A stretch of DNA of 64,000 nt from Aulostomus chinensis (taxonomy: Eukaryota > Chordata > Actinopteri > Syngnathiformes > Aulostomidae). Position 1 is the first letter of the stretch, and every line of letters begins with the position of its first letter. Below are positions 23,982 through 55,640 of the stretch, in pieces. Position numbers and translations under genes: made by a program. The notes beneath the pieces were generated by a model. The model had not been told where the DNA came from and searched no databases. It was given only the letters and a program-made list of their open reading frames with translations. The DNA lies in assembly GCA_037954235.1 (NCBI GenBank), contig JBBMOA010000020.1, positions 13,860,177-13,924,176 on the forward strand, in the 5' to 3' direction.

Positions 23982-24415
23982 CCCAGATCAGCTGGATCCA
24001 TTGGCGGTTTACATGCGTAGAGCTTTTTTTCTTTTCCCTTTGGTCCTTTTCTTTTTTTTGGCGATCAGTTAAAATGGAACCTGCAAAAGTGGGTTTCTAA
24101 ATAATTTTCTGGTACTTTCATTTGTTGCCTTGTCATCAAGACGGCATCAGCGAGGCAGCTTACTGTACTTTACAATAAGATGACTCCAAAGAGTGCCTTT
24201 GCAATGCTGATGTCTCTAGTTTTGTGACCTCTGTGTTTTGTTTCAAGAGGTTGTCACTCACCACCTGAGAGTGCAAGTACTATGCACCATTGTCGCTGTC
24301 TGACTGTCAAACCTAAAACCTCAGCCCAGGAGTGGCGCTCATAACGGTACAGACCCCTTTGAAGGATCCGCCGGGTTGTTTTTTGATCGACGAAAGGCTG
24401 TAGAGAGAGACAGGG

Positions 24416-43918
<19,503 letters not shown>

Positions 43919-46222
43919 CAAGTCCCACCCCTGCTTTCTCCCCGAGTTATATCTGGGATTTAATGCAATCTGTTGAAGGGGCACAGTTGTTAATGTTGGT
44001 CGTTCAACTTTGGAGAGAAGACTAAAAATCAGCTCTGCATCAAGGAAGAGACAGAGAGATACAATCACGCTGCACTACAACAATGCTGCCACTTGAGTTG
44101 GTGCAATAAGCATTGGCTGCATTTTCCAAGGAGGCCCTCAGATTTGCTTTGTTCAGCAGTCAGCAGCACCTCGCAACGCATGTAGGGCCAAAGAGCTGAG
44201 CTTTGGGATTCATGCAAATAAAACGCTGCTTTAGTTAAGACGGAATTGTCGAGTTTTCAAAACAAGCAGTGTTAATACTTGAAACCACACTCTGGAGATC
44301 AAAGTTGTTTGTTTTTTGTTTTTTTCTCAGAGCACACAGGTACTACTGGGCACTCAAATCCATTGCTGTACAAAACCTTCAGTGACACAGTAACCACTTT
44401 GTTTTACTGCGTTTGCTTTTAGGATTTTATCAAATGACTGGGTGGAGGGTAGGAGGGTCTTTTTTTTTGTCTCTTTTTTTTTGCTCTCTCTCTCTCTCTC
44501 TCTCTCTACCATTCCTGTTGTTACTGTCTGTTATATTGGCTTGAATTGCATCATTAAGAAGCATCAATAGTTCACACACGTCACTGTTGTGAACGGTGGG
44601 GTCACTGTTAATACCTTAAAAAGGTTATTTAGCTGAGATTATCCGCGGTTGTTGGGTTTTTTTTTCCACATGGTTTCATGGGACTTTGAAGGATAAAAGA
44701 GATGTCACATGGATTAAGTTATATGTACATTTGTTTGCTTATCTATTCTAATATTCATTCTTGTTGTTTGTGATATGCAATCGTCACACCCTGTCAACTT
44801 CTTCATTTGGGAGACTGGTGGCTGAATTTGAATAATACTATGTAGTCTGGAGAATTCAGGTGCAGCCCAGCTTTGACCGACGTACACTGCACTTAAATAA
44901 TCTGCATACGGTGACGTCGCTTAACCTGGCATAAAAATGATTCGTCACCTGCTGTCACTTCTGTGAAGTGAGTGTGTAGTTTGTGGGGGTGGGGGGGGGG
45001 GGACTTCCCCTGTACTCTTAATGGCTACACTAATCTTAAGCAAGGTACAGGAAAATTATTTTTGTAAACTTCTCCGATGCCATTTCACATCGTCTTCAGA
45101 GGTCGTGTGTGTGTAAAAGAACATATCAGACGTGTGAAACTGTTGTAGAGAGACTTGGCTGAGTGACGGGTGTGGAGCAGAGCTGTCGCACTGTTCAACT
45201 CAACAGCAAAACAAGGAAAGGAAAAACATGCTGAAATCATTTTCACTGAATCTTTGAAGTCATAATCCAATGAAGGATGAAGCTATTGGTTTGGTAAACT
45301 GACACTGAAAATCTGTAAGGCTGGTTTTATTTTATGTTTAATTTCAGACATTGAAGTTTTGTTTTGTTTTGTTTTTTTTGTTTTACAATGACCTGAAAAA
45401 TGGAGTTGACCGATTAGAAAGTGACACTTTGCCAAAAAACAAAAAACTAACTCACTCGGAACTCACAAAAAAAAATACGACAATTAAAAGGTGATCTCAA
45501 ACTTTTTATGCCAAAAACATGCATCTGCTAAAAGTTAAAGTTAATGAAATGTCTGGAGGGAGGTGTAATTTAATGCTTTGATTAACTGGTCCCTGAATTG
45601 ATGAGATTATTCGCCCTTTAGATGCACACCTGTCAGACGAGGGGTGAATGGATTGGGATTGAAAATAAAAAGAAAAAAATTGAAAAAAAAAACACGAGCA
45701 TGGCATTAAAAAAAAAATCGACCTTTTATGTTAGTTGTGCAATATTTTCGTTCGAGAAAAGAATCCTCGTCATCACCGTTTAATACCCTTCTTTAAGTTC
45801 AGCATCTCCGTTTGCTGGTTTGTACTTTTTTTTTTTTATTTATGAGATTATTTCCTAAAGGAGATATAGTATCTATACATACTGTATATTGTGGAGTTTT
45901 CTGAGCATTTTGTTGTGTCGATGAAAATTTTGTTTCAAGTGTAACCCAAGTTGTGAGATGTGAACGCAGGTGGGAGGGGGACGGGGACGGGGACGGGTGG
46001 GGGCGGTAAAAACTTTTCTGTGTTTCGTGAAGTTTTTCATTGAATGGAAAAAGACATGAATGAGTAAGTGCCCAGTTTAGTGTAGTTGGTAGACTAGTTC
46101 TGTAGAGTGCAACTGTCAAGTCGAGATGTGTCTGTAGTCAACTGTGCAGTCTACCGATCCCATCAGTGTTAAACCTAACTTCAAATGTGTGGTCATGATT
46201 TCTCTTTACACACAAACACACA

Positions 46223-46254
<32 letters not shown>

Positions 46255-46563
46255 TCGTTCACACCAGTTCACAAGTGTAAGCCTCTGAGTTCATGTCCAA
46301 CAGTTGCCTATGAACTTAGGATTCACTTTAAACTGATTTTATGAGGTGACCTGTTGTAGATATTAATAGGATCCGGCTTTTCTTTCGAAAAGATCATGTG
46401 CTTTGTATTGTAGATGTAGACTTAAATGACAAAAAAAAAAAAAAAAACACTTGAAAAAAATCTTGAGTCTAATTTGGTGACTGAACGTTTATAGTGAATG
46501 GATAGTAAGGCATGCCATGTAAATTATTTTATAATTGTATATGTCACGCATCTTTTGAATAAA
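43919..46563 (+). terminator. long tulp4 3' UTR with polyadenylation signal
   Basis: About 2.6 kb of non-coding sequence runs from the tulp4 stop to AATAAA at 46558-46563. An earlier AATAAA at about 44217 could give a short form. The UTR contains a (CT)n tract at 44487-44507, a G-run cluster near 45972-46006 and a (CA)n tract at 46219-46252. No ORF of interest is seen. Confidence 0.6.
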
Positions 46564-47628
46564 AACATCCTTGTTTCAGGGATGAATCATCTTCTGTCTC
46601 CTCTATAATTTCTGCGATGCCTGTGTTCCATGTCATAGTCCCAGTAATCCTGGATCTCCTCTTCCCTGCTGTCAAAGAGCCATTGAATCATATATATATA
46701 TATATATACACACACACGGAGGAATTTATATATATATATATATACACACTGAGAAATTTGCCTCACGGATACCTGAATATTAAAGTACATGTGGTTCTCT
46801 TGTTAATGTATCAAATCACATAGCCTGTCTTCAATTTGAGTGGACTATACACTTGTAAATACTGACAAGGAGTTTTCTTAATTTTTTTTTTATGCGTGAA
46901 CGGGGATTGAGGAAAAGTTTTTTCCTTAAATGTGTAAAAATTGTGGATAAGGATTCACTTCTCACACTAATTTAGTTCCTATAGTTCAATGTGTTATTTT
47001 CATTGATGAATTTTTATCATCATCCTTTTGCCCTTTAGTGAAACTCCAAGAGATATTTACCAGCAGGCACTTAAATAACGCTTAAATTCAATTTTTCAAT
47101 AACCAAGCGATACATTCTTGTCTACTGCCACCTGCTGTATTCCACTGCCAGAAAAAAATCAATAATCCATGAAATATATCAGCATTACGGTGACAATATG
47201 ACCTCATCAAACGCTGGTGAGTGCGCAGCAGCCATTATTAATGCTACCGGTAGAATTATTTTATATGCGTTAGGGAGTTTGAAAAGATTTAACTGGACTT
47301 CAGGCGTGTCATCAACTGGTGTCACTGGTGCAGCAGACAGACAGACACACCAGTAAGGGGGGGGGGGGGTGTCTCTTTAATACCCCCGCGGTGTCTCTAT
47401 CCGTGGTGCTGAACTCCAGTCACGTGTCATCACCTCTTCATTTTCACCCCCCCTCCCCCCACTCTCTGTCCTTTTTTTTTGAAACCGACACAAATAAATC
47501 AGCTTCGGCTGCACTTTCAATTAAACACCGGCAACAATAGAGACGGACGCCCGCGCTGCTCTCCAAAGGACCGCTGATTGTTTTTGACATCGCCATTTTC
47601 CGTCGGCGGTAGACGACGCGGTGCAGTA
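46564..47628. other. tulp4-tmem181 intergenic region and tmem181 5' flank
   Basis: It contains two short TA/CA arrays (46690-46747) and AT-rich DNA. A G run (47357-47370) and C-rich sequence (47446-47461) lie before the GC-rich tmem181 5' flank (47540-47628). No TATA box is obvious near the start codon. No gene is seen. Confidence 0.5.
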
Positions 47629-49784
47629 ATGGACACCGATTACTCATCCGGCTTGGAGAACCCGCTCTACGGCGAACTGAAATATTTCTGTCGGAAGATC
47701 GAGGAGGCTTATAACGAGCTGAAGGAGGACCTGACACCCTACCGGGATGATCGCTTTTACCGGTGCGTCCGCTGATTTCTTGTTCCCCCAAACCGCAACA
47801 AGACCATTTTCTTCTTGGTTACGTCTCCCGGCTATTTCCCGGGTGATATATCCTTAGAATGAACCGTTTTCATTCAACGAAAAGCGTGTAAATTGATCAC
47901 AGTGTTTTTCGGAATTTTTTCTGAAATTTAGTGGTTGTTAAAAAAAAAAAACAACTGTCGGGATACATCGGTAAAATATGAGTGGATGTGAGAATAAATA
48001 CATGAACATGTAGCATTCCTAGGTATAATTAAAGTCTCCCACACTGTACAACAAGGTAGAGGCCTGCTCATTCTTGCGACAGGCAACAAGTGTTGTCTTG
48101 TGACGGTATTTTAACCGTACAATATACGTGTGATCCTGATGAAATACCATGTCAATTTTAATATCTTAACGTCGTCCTCATATTAATGAGAAATATCCAT
48201 CATAGCTCCAATGAAAAAGTCTGGACGCCTGTTTTCCTCAAAGCTGAATTCTGTGCTGGTTGAATCTGTAACATAGTTTGAGGTGAGTAAACGTCCCGTT
48301 TATTTGCCCAACGCAACAATTCTAAGCTAAAAATAAAATTAAAAAAATTATCTCACACATTGAAGCGATGGAGCAGCTTCTTCGCGCAACAACGTATGAC
48401 GTCGGCCAGGCCCTCCCATTTGATGACGTTGCATTCCAGTTGTCGCAGGCTACTGTTGATACGCGGATGTAGCCTCGCAGCGGCTGCTTCTCCTGGCCAC
48501 AGAGACTGCTAACCAAAAGAAATGGAGTTGTAAGTGTCAAATATCCGCAGCGGTCACATTGTAGACACGTCAGTGACGTTTACAGGCGTGAAGACAATGT
48601 GAAATAAACGGACATCTGCTACTGCTAGCTTAAGCTAGCCTGGAAGCTAGCTGTGTTGACAAATCCGCACCTGTGTTACAGAGTGATAGGAACCGGTGTG
48701 ACCACTTAACCTTCCAGTTTGGGCTTTCCAGCGTCCGGTTTTGGTGATAATCAGGTGTTAATGTCTCTTGAACAGGTTGGCCCCCATGCGTCTCTACACC
48801 CTATCCAAAAGACACTTTGTCTTGGTCTTCGTGGTCTTCCTGATCTGTTTTGGCCTCACAGTCTTCATTGGAATTGCAGGTAGGATTCATTAAGATGCAG
48901 GATTATACAAAACACATCATTTGCTGCTAAATTGAATGATAGCTCCTTTCTTCAGACCCGCAATTCTATCCTGAATATAAAACTTTAATTTCCTGAGATT
49001 CTTTTCAGGTGTGGCTGTTAATCTTTGTAAAATTCCATGAAAGGAAAAATATTTTTCTAGAATCATCGGCCTCACCTCCCCCTTACTCTGAAGATATGCT
49101 TCATTAGTTTAGTCTTTATTTTAATGCCCTATTTAGGTCAAAAAGGATGGTTCTCTTTGTAAGTACTTTGTTGGATTGATGCAGGAAAGCGTATTTTATT
49201 TTGTAGGTCCCAAGATTATTTCTGAGCAGGAAAGTGGGGATCAGTTATTTGGAAAAAACCTCTCAGTTAAGGTAAGTTGCAAACGTGTGTGACATGTTTC
49301 AAGGCTCGTGATGAATCCACGACAGGAATATCACTGTATATAACTTGCATCAAGTCAGGTTTTTTTTTTCCGGTGAAATAAAACCCAACTGATGTAGTTT
49401 GCTTTGGGATTTTTAAATCCATAATTCCTCAAAATAGTGAAAATGGACATAAAGACATCCAGTAAACTAATAGTTTATTTTTGTCATTATTCTTCACATG
49501 CTCAGTTTTCCTGCTTGTGTTTATTATATCATTTTATTAAGATGTAAACAAAAATGCCTGCTCACTGGATTTTCATCTGGTGTGTTTCAGTGATTTCCCC
49601 CACTTTCATTTGAATTATGCTTGCATGTCTTTTCAGACGGGGCCCTACAATCTACTTTCTCCTCCCTTAACCACTTACAGCCAGCAGCTATGGCTCACCT
49701 GTCTGATGCAGGCAGAACACAGCAGTGGTAAGGTCACACCATGAGTCGCAAATAGAAGAACCCAGCATAGCTCGGTGATGTTGA

Positions 49785-49828
<44 letters not shown>

Positions 49829-52800
49829 CTGCTGCAGTTGGAGATTTCAGGCAACCTTTTGAAATCAATGTTGAGCTAAAGGGAGTGATGCAGGATGCCA
49901 GCGTGATACACATCAACGACGTGCATAGGAAATCACGGACGCTCCACTGCAGGGCTGTATCTGTATGTGTCACAGCCAGCCTCTCTCTCGCTCTCACCCC
50001 CCCCCCCCCCCCCCCCCCACCGTCTGTGCACTTGGCGAGCGAATGACTTATTATGAGATTGTTGAGGCAGCATCTTCGTTTCTCCTCCCAGAAATGTGAT
50101 GAGATCATCATGCTGCATCTGGGCTACCTGAACTACACCCAGTACCAGGTCAGGGTCAGCTTTAAAGGCCTTGAAAATATCACATCGGAATTCAAAGTCA
50201 ACTTTGTGGTAAGAACAAATTTTGATAATACCCCCCCCCCCCCCCCCCACGCTTGAGTTACATTCTCCCCTTTTCATTCTCTTCAGTGGAAAACATACAA
50301 TCCCACCTTCTCTCAAGTGGAGATCTGGTTCCGGTTTGTCTTTGTGGTGCTGACCTTCATGGTGACGGTAAGAGGAGCAGAATTTTTTTTTAAAAAAATG
50401 AAAATGATATTTCCCAGATGCCCTCCTGTACCCCCAATTTGTCCGTGTTGTATGTCACTCCCTCCTGTGACATACATTGCACCACAGTCTTGATTCATGC
50501 ACCAATTGCAGGGGCCTCAGCTTTCTTCCAGTTATGAGCCATGATCCTTTTGGCCTGTAATATAGCAAAAGAATTAGATTCATACTCTTGGGGTTTTGGA
50601 TGTGGTACGACATTAAAGAGAAGATGACAGGTGTAAGTCAAGACCAAGCTCGCTGCCATTTCCTGAATGCAGGCTGACTAACATGTTTTGGTCTCTTTCT
50701 TCCAGTGTATGTTTGCTCACTCACTGAGGAAGTTTTCCATGAGGGACTGGGGCATAGAACAGAAGTGGATGTCTATCCTGCTCCCTCTGCTGCTGCTTTA
50801 CAATGGTGATTTATTTAGTTCATTCTCCCTAAAAAAAAAAAAATAAAATAAATAAAAATATATATGTAAACTTTTCATTTAAGAGGGAACAAAAACTGAC
50901 CTTTTGGATTGTAGAAAATATAAATTGTCTTCAAGTCTTAATGGTTTTCGATCTACCCTTGCACAGGAGGTACTTGACCAGCACTTCGTTTACTTCTCCA
51001 AACAATCGGGGTATTTGATATGGCGTTAAAAGAAGAAACTGAATCGATCTCCAGGAACCAGGAACTAGTTCAGTTAATCCAGAACCATCTTTAAGAACCT
51101 CTCAGTTGCAGCCAATTATCTGTTTAGCTTTAGCATCATTGGTAAAGTGTGTAAAAAGGGATTGTCCAAACTTCTCCTTTAAGTGCAAAAAAAGGAGTTA
51201 GCAGGGGACAGATTTATCAAAACATGAGATTGATCACATAACTAAGATGAGGCTTGGCTCGAGCAGAGATGTGATTAGGAGAGAGAGACAAAAGGTCACA
51301 CCCTCGCACTCCACCTTATTATGTTGTGTTACAAGAATGACTGGTACCGTAGCTCAGTGTGGTTTTTTTTTTTTAAGGTCAAACTCGTCCCATAATACGT
51401 GTCAGTGAGAGTTAACAGGGAAACCACAGGAGCTGTCTGGCTGGCAGGCAGGCAGCTACTGTGGTTTATGGGGCTTGAGTGGACATCTAGGGTTACACAC
51501 ACACACACACACACACACAGCTTCTCCCATCCTTTTTCCTTCTGATAGCGGTTATTTGTTTCTCGTCTTCCCCAGATCCATTCTTCCCACTGTCGTTTCT
51601 GGTGAACAGCTGGTTTCCTGGGATGCTGGATACGTTTTTTCAGGCTTTGTTTCTTTGTGCCCTGCTGCTCTTCTGGCTCTGCGTCTACCACGGCATCAGG
51701 GTTCAGGTGAGTCTGCTGTTACTAGCGCGCTCACATCCTTTTCTCTTGTGTTTTGTCCCTCTTTAAACAACAACAACAACAAAAATCTATCGTTCAGTGT
51801 TTTAATTTGCTTCTCCAGGGTGAGAGAAAATGCCTGACCTTCTACTTGCCCAAGCTGATCATCGTGGGGCTTTTGTGGCTCTCAGCGGTCACTCTGGGCA
51901 TTTGGCAGACGTGAGTTATGATCCTAACCACAAGCAGCTTCAAGGGAAATGTGAATGACAGTAAAACCATGGTCTCGGCTCTCTTTGATTAACAGGGTGT
52001 ACGAACTCCAAGACCCCACCTACTCATACAAAGTGGATATCGCCAACTTTCAGGTGAGCGTTACGATTCTGACCCCTTTTGCAAATTTAGGAGACAGGGC
52101 GTTAAGTTCATAAATAACATCCCCCGTGTTCCCCGTCTACCCCTCCCAGGGCATGAAGGTGTTTTTCCTGATTGTGGTCAGCCTCTACATCCTCTACCTG
52201 ATCTTCCTGATCGTCCGAGCTTGTTCTGAGCTCAGGAACATGCCTTACTCAGGTATCACTCCACACTTCTGTGGTCGGGTTTCCATCGACTCATTAAATG
52301 CTCATTTTAAAGTACCACATTAGGAAAGGTCGATGGAAAAAGCAAGATTTGAAAATGTTTTTAATCCTTGCTTCAAGTGTTGTTGTTGTTTTTACCGCCA
52401 TCTTCTGGCACCATCATGTAGAAACACACTTCTTTGCATTATTTCCAGTGCGCCTATAATTTGAATTAATACGCATGTCTCTCCTATCCAGATCTGCGGC
52501 TCAAGTTTTTGACGGCGCTGACGTTTGTGGTCCTGGTCATCAGGTGAGCCTCAGGAAACCTCACCTAACGCATCACCTCATGGAGTTTGACTCCAGCTGA
52601 CCTGTTTCTCCGTCTTCCCCAGCATGGTCATTCTCTACCTGAGGTTTGGTGCCAAGGCTCTCCAAGACAACTTTGTGGCTGAATTGTCTACTCATTACCA
52701 GAACTATATCCTTTAACAGTGAACACAAATTCACTTCAGTTCCGAACAAGTACTTCTTCCTTAACTCCAGACATACCAGCTGAATTTTTATCCTTTTATG

Positions 52801-53173
52801 GCCTTCTCAACTTTTACTTGTACACATTAGCATTTGTGTACTCCCCCTCCAAAAATGCCCTTTACGGTGAGTCAGTACAGTGCGGCGTTAAGCCGTTTTG
52901 CGGGAGATAACGTACTAATACACGCACCTTCATTTCCCAGATTCCCAGCTGAAGGACAATCCTGCGTTCTCCATGCTCAACGACTCTGATGACGAAGTCA
53001 TATACGGGTACTTGTTCGATCCACTAATTTTGCTTTTGTGAAAGTTTCAAGTCATATTAAATCTAACCGCTCTTGTTTCTTTGTAAAGGAGCGATTATGA
53101 AGAAATGCCTTTACAAAACGGACGCGCGATTAAAGCAACCGCCAAGTACCAGGATGCAAGTGACAGTGACTGA
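47629..53173 (+). CDS. tmem181: Transmembrane protein 181
   Basis: Seventeen exons: 47629-47762, 48776-48879, 49207-49271, 49637-49727, 49838-49956, 50092-50208, 50287-50367, 50706-50805, 51576-51706, 51819-51910, 51996-52053, 52150-52252, 52492-52543, 52623-52705, 52777-52866, 52941-53007 and 53089-53173. They give 523 residues. This multi-pass membrane protein is poorly understood. Residues 1-45 are cytosolic (ELKYFCRKIEEAYNELKEDL). TM1 is near 59-80 (VLVFVVFLICFGLTVFIGI). A lumenal domain to about 215 has N-glycosylation sequons (NLS, NYT, NIT). Six or seven further TM helices run to about 470 (DWGIEQKWMSILLPLLLLYN, SPSKNALY). The acidic tail ends SDSD. Sequence closely follows vertebrate TMEM181 throughout. 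The intron between exons 14 and 15 is AT-AC type; all others read GT-AG. It is tandem to tulp4, as in human 6q25.3. Confidence 0.96.
48397..48529 (+). promoter_or_regulatory. candidate alternative promoter and first exon of tmem181
   Basis: Within tmem181 intron 1 is a CpG-containing block with CRE-like TGACGTCG (48397-48404) and TGACGTTG (48424-48431). It is followed by ATGGAGTT|GTAAGT, with ATG at 48522 and a strong donor at 48530. This 8-nt coding end has the same phase as the regular exon 1, so splicing to 48776 gives MELLAPMRLYTLSK in place of the 45-residue start. The resulting protein would be 481 residues. Inferred from sequence only. Confidence 0.55.
49787..49827. repeat. (TG)n in the tmem181 polypyrimidine region
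   Basis: A TG array of about 20 units ends 10 bases before the acceptor at 49837, so it replaces the usual pyrimidine tract. Length changes could affect exon recognition. C runs in neighbouring introns (49999-50020 and 50231-50249) are similar slippage tracts. Confidence 0.85.
52706..52776 (+). other. U12-type AT-AC intron of tmem181
   Basis: The intron starts ATATCCTTT, the exact minor-spliceosome AT-AC donor. Near its end is TTCCTTAAC (52757-52765), the exact U12 branch-site consensus, about 12 bases before the terminal AC at 52776. Removing 71 bases joins AAC-T to CA-GCT, giving NSAEFLSFYGLL, which matches vertebrate TMEM181. Using any GT-AG pair here would break the frame or the conserved sequence. 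Confidence 0.92.
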
Positions 53174-54464
53174 TTTTTCCCTCCGCTAACGACAAGAATA
53201 CAAGACAACCACGAGGTGTAAATAAGGAGAATTTTCATTGGTGGTACATAAATGATATACTGTAAGTGTAGATAATTATATTTTTTAAAAGTTCCACGTC
53301 TCCTGAATGTACTGTAATTTTACTGAAAGCGGAGGCGTGAAGCTGCTAAAACTGATTGTTAATGCATTCATTAAAAAAAAAAAAAAAATTCTTTAAAAAG
53401 AAAGCATTTTATAAGCTTTATTTTTCTCACAACCAGCATTTCCTCACTGTCTGAACCTACAAATAATCGGTGAATGTGCTAATGGTATCATTTTTCATAT
53501 GTGCTAAAGAGAAAAAAAATCATTTTTTTAATGCTTTCCCTTGAACCATTGTTGTCTCTGTACTACTGTTGTGTTGTTTTCAACATTCCTTTTTGCTAAA
53601 GACGGTGTGACATTAACAAGAACGCGCATCTTTGGCCAAAGCTGAGGGGCATTAGTAGAAGAGCCGCCATGGGTGATGGTACCTAGTTGCCTGTTACCAC
53701 TGACAGCATTCATTTATAGGGAATATAAGTGCCATAGCTGTGTTGACTGTTGACCAAGCCTCTCTGTTCTCAGACGTGTACTCTGAGAGCCTTTACTGGA
53801 GAAGATGCCAGTTGTTTCTTACCCAGTTCCTTCTGTGCATTGCACTCGCACTTGTTGATGACTTTTTAATTTATTTGTTGAAAGATGACATTTGATACTG
53901 TATTATTTGATTACCTGGATGGATCTCTTTGCATGGATTTCACACTTACTGTACTACTGATGTATCAGAATTCTCACCCCAGCACATACAGGAGTTATAC
54001 ATTCGGCCAAATATATATATTTTTTTGCCTTATTTAGTGATAAGAAATATGTTTTGTTTGTCCAATACTTCCTATGTATGCCAAAACATGACATTTTCTG
54101 CCCTGTCCTTTTATTATTATGGACAAAAAAAGCCAAATGAATAGGTTTCTTTTCTTGACAGTTTTCTCCCTAAGTATTCCAATCGAGATGGTGCCTTGTC
54201 TGAACATCGCCTTTTTTCTCCTTCTGAACTCTGAGACGTAAAAATTCTTTCACCTATATGTATATTCGTATGTATGTATGTGTGTGTGTATATATACATA
54301 TGTACACGTACACGTACACACACACACACACACACACACATCCATGTTTTATTTGTGTGAATGTGGCTTTGTTTGGTTTAAAAGAAGTTAGAAGTCTTGG
54401 GATGTTGAAACATGTTGCTTATGAGATCAGCTGTACATATGGACTCATGTCACTTGTCAATAAA
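53174..54464 (+). terminator. tmem181 3' UTR and polyadenylation signal
   Basis: AATAAA at 54459-54464 lies 1.29 kb after the stop. The UTR has an AT/CA compound repeat at 54288-54340. It faces the 3' end of dynlt1 on the other strand (reverse AATAAA at 54348-54353), so the two UTRs may overlap tail to tail. Confidence 0.5.
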
Positions 54465-54585
54465 GCAAACAATATACAGCATTGCTTACTGTTGTTTTTA
54501 ATCAATTGCGCCACACATACAAACATACAGTTTTCACATATATTCATCATAGTAAGATTTGATATGCTGGTTAACACTTTTTTTT

Positions 54586-55640
54586 TCAGATAGCCAACCC
54601 AAAAATAGTGACAATGCAGCACATGGTCTTGTTCTCCCATTTTACCACACAGCTTCCTGTTGGGTAAGGGAGAGAAAAATTGAGTATATTAGAGAAATTA
54701 TTATTACAAAAGGATTAATCCTTTTAGAATATGGAACGAGGTCTTACCGTCAGTAGAGCTGTCCCAAAAACACGAAGTAGCAGTCTGCAAGCCAGCCCCA
54801 TTTTGCTGCATTATAATACAGGTGACTGTACACAGGAAGAAATAAGTCAGGATGGCCGAGCGGTCTAAGGCGCTGCGTTCAGGTCGCAGTCTCCCCTGGA
54901 GGCGTGGGTTCGAATCCCACTTCTGACATCAACATTTTCTATGTTTGCCCCCCCCCTCCCTGCCCCATTATTCAATTGCCTCACGATATGTATCTACAAA
55001 CTTGACGTATTCTTTTCTAGGCTTTTGTTATTTAACATACCGATATATTTGAAAGGCTTTCCCAGCTTGCTGAGTTGACTGAGGCATTGTTCCACGACAC
55101 TGGTGGTCCACTGGTTCACTCGGCTTTGTTTATACACGTTTCCTCCGATAGCTACATCGACGGCCTAATTGATACACACACACACGTCACATTACTGTTA
55201 TAGTTAAGTATTTTCATCAGCAAAGTCGTTCTTTATAATAATACGGCACTACTTGGGACAGTGGTTATACGTATCCATAGCAACCACACGGTCCAGTAAC
55301 ACTGCGCTGTTAGCTAGCCGAAGTTTACCATTTAAACCTTAACTTAGTGGAAAACCGTAAGTTCTCATCAGTTTTTACGCTTACCTCTTTTATAATCTTG
55401 CTAACTTCGTCAACGTCGAAAACAGTCTGTTGGGATAATACAACGAACAGTGAGTTGATTTTGACTGCAAGTTATCCGTCATGAGGCAGCTAGCGGACAG
55501 AGCTGCTATAATCACGTTTGTTAGCATTGCCGTTGATAAAAGTAGATGATAAAGTACATGTACATTTAAGGTGAATCTAAAATTAATCTTGAAATTTTAA
55601 ATTGAACACCCACCTCCTCTTCTGCCTGATACTCGTTCAT
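54586..55640 (-). CDS. dynlt1: Dynein light chain Tctex-type 1
   Basis: Five exons on the minus strand: 55640-55614, 55426-55385, 55164-55041, 54825-54748 and 54656-54586. They give 113 residues, the same length as human DYNLT1. The protein is a homodimeric accessory light chain of cytoplasmic dynein that binds intermediate chains and cargo. The start is MNEYQAEEE. Then come TVFDVDEVSKIIKE, the core RVNQWTTSVVEQCLSQL and LGKPFKYIVTCIIMQQNGAG, then SCFWDSSTDGSCVVKWENKT and the conserved C terminus IVTIFGLAI. No changes break the fold signature. A tRNA-Leu gene lies in the third intron on the opposite strand. It is convergent with tmem181, as in the human locus. Confidence 0.96.
54846..54928 (+). 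tRNA. tRNA-Leu (anticodon CAG)
   Basis: An 83-base type II tRNA. Acceptor stem GTCAGGA pairs with TTCTGAC with one G-U. The A box is TGGCCGAGCGG and the B box GGTTCGAATCC. The anticodon stem TGCGT/TCGCA region encloses CAG. The long variable arm is CTCCCCTGGAGG-like. A TTTT pol III stop lies at 54935-54938. It reads leucine CUG codons. It lies inside dynlt1 intron 3, antisense to that gene. Structure looks fully functional. Confidence 0.97.
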
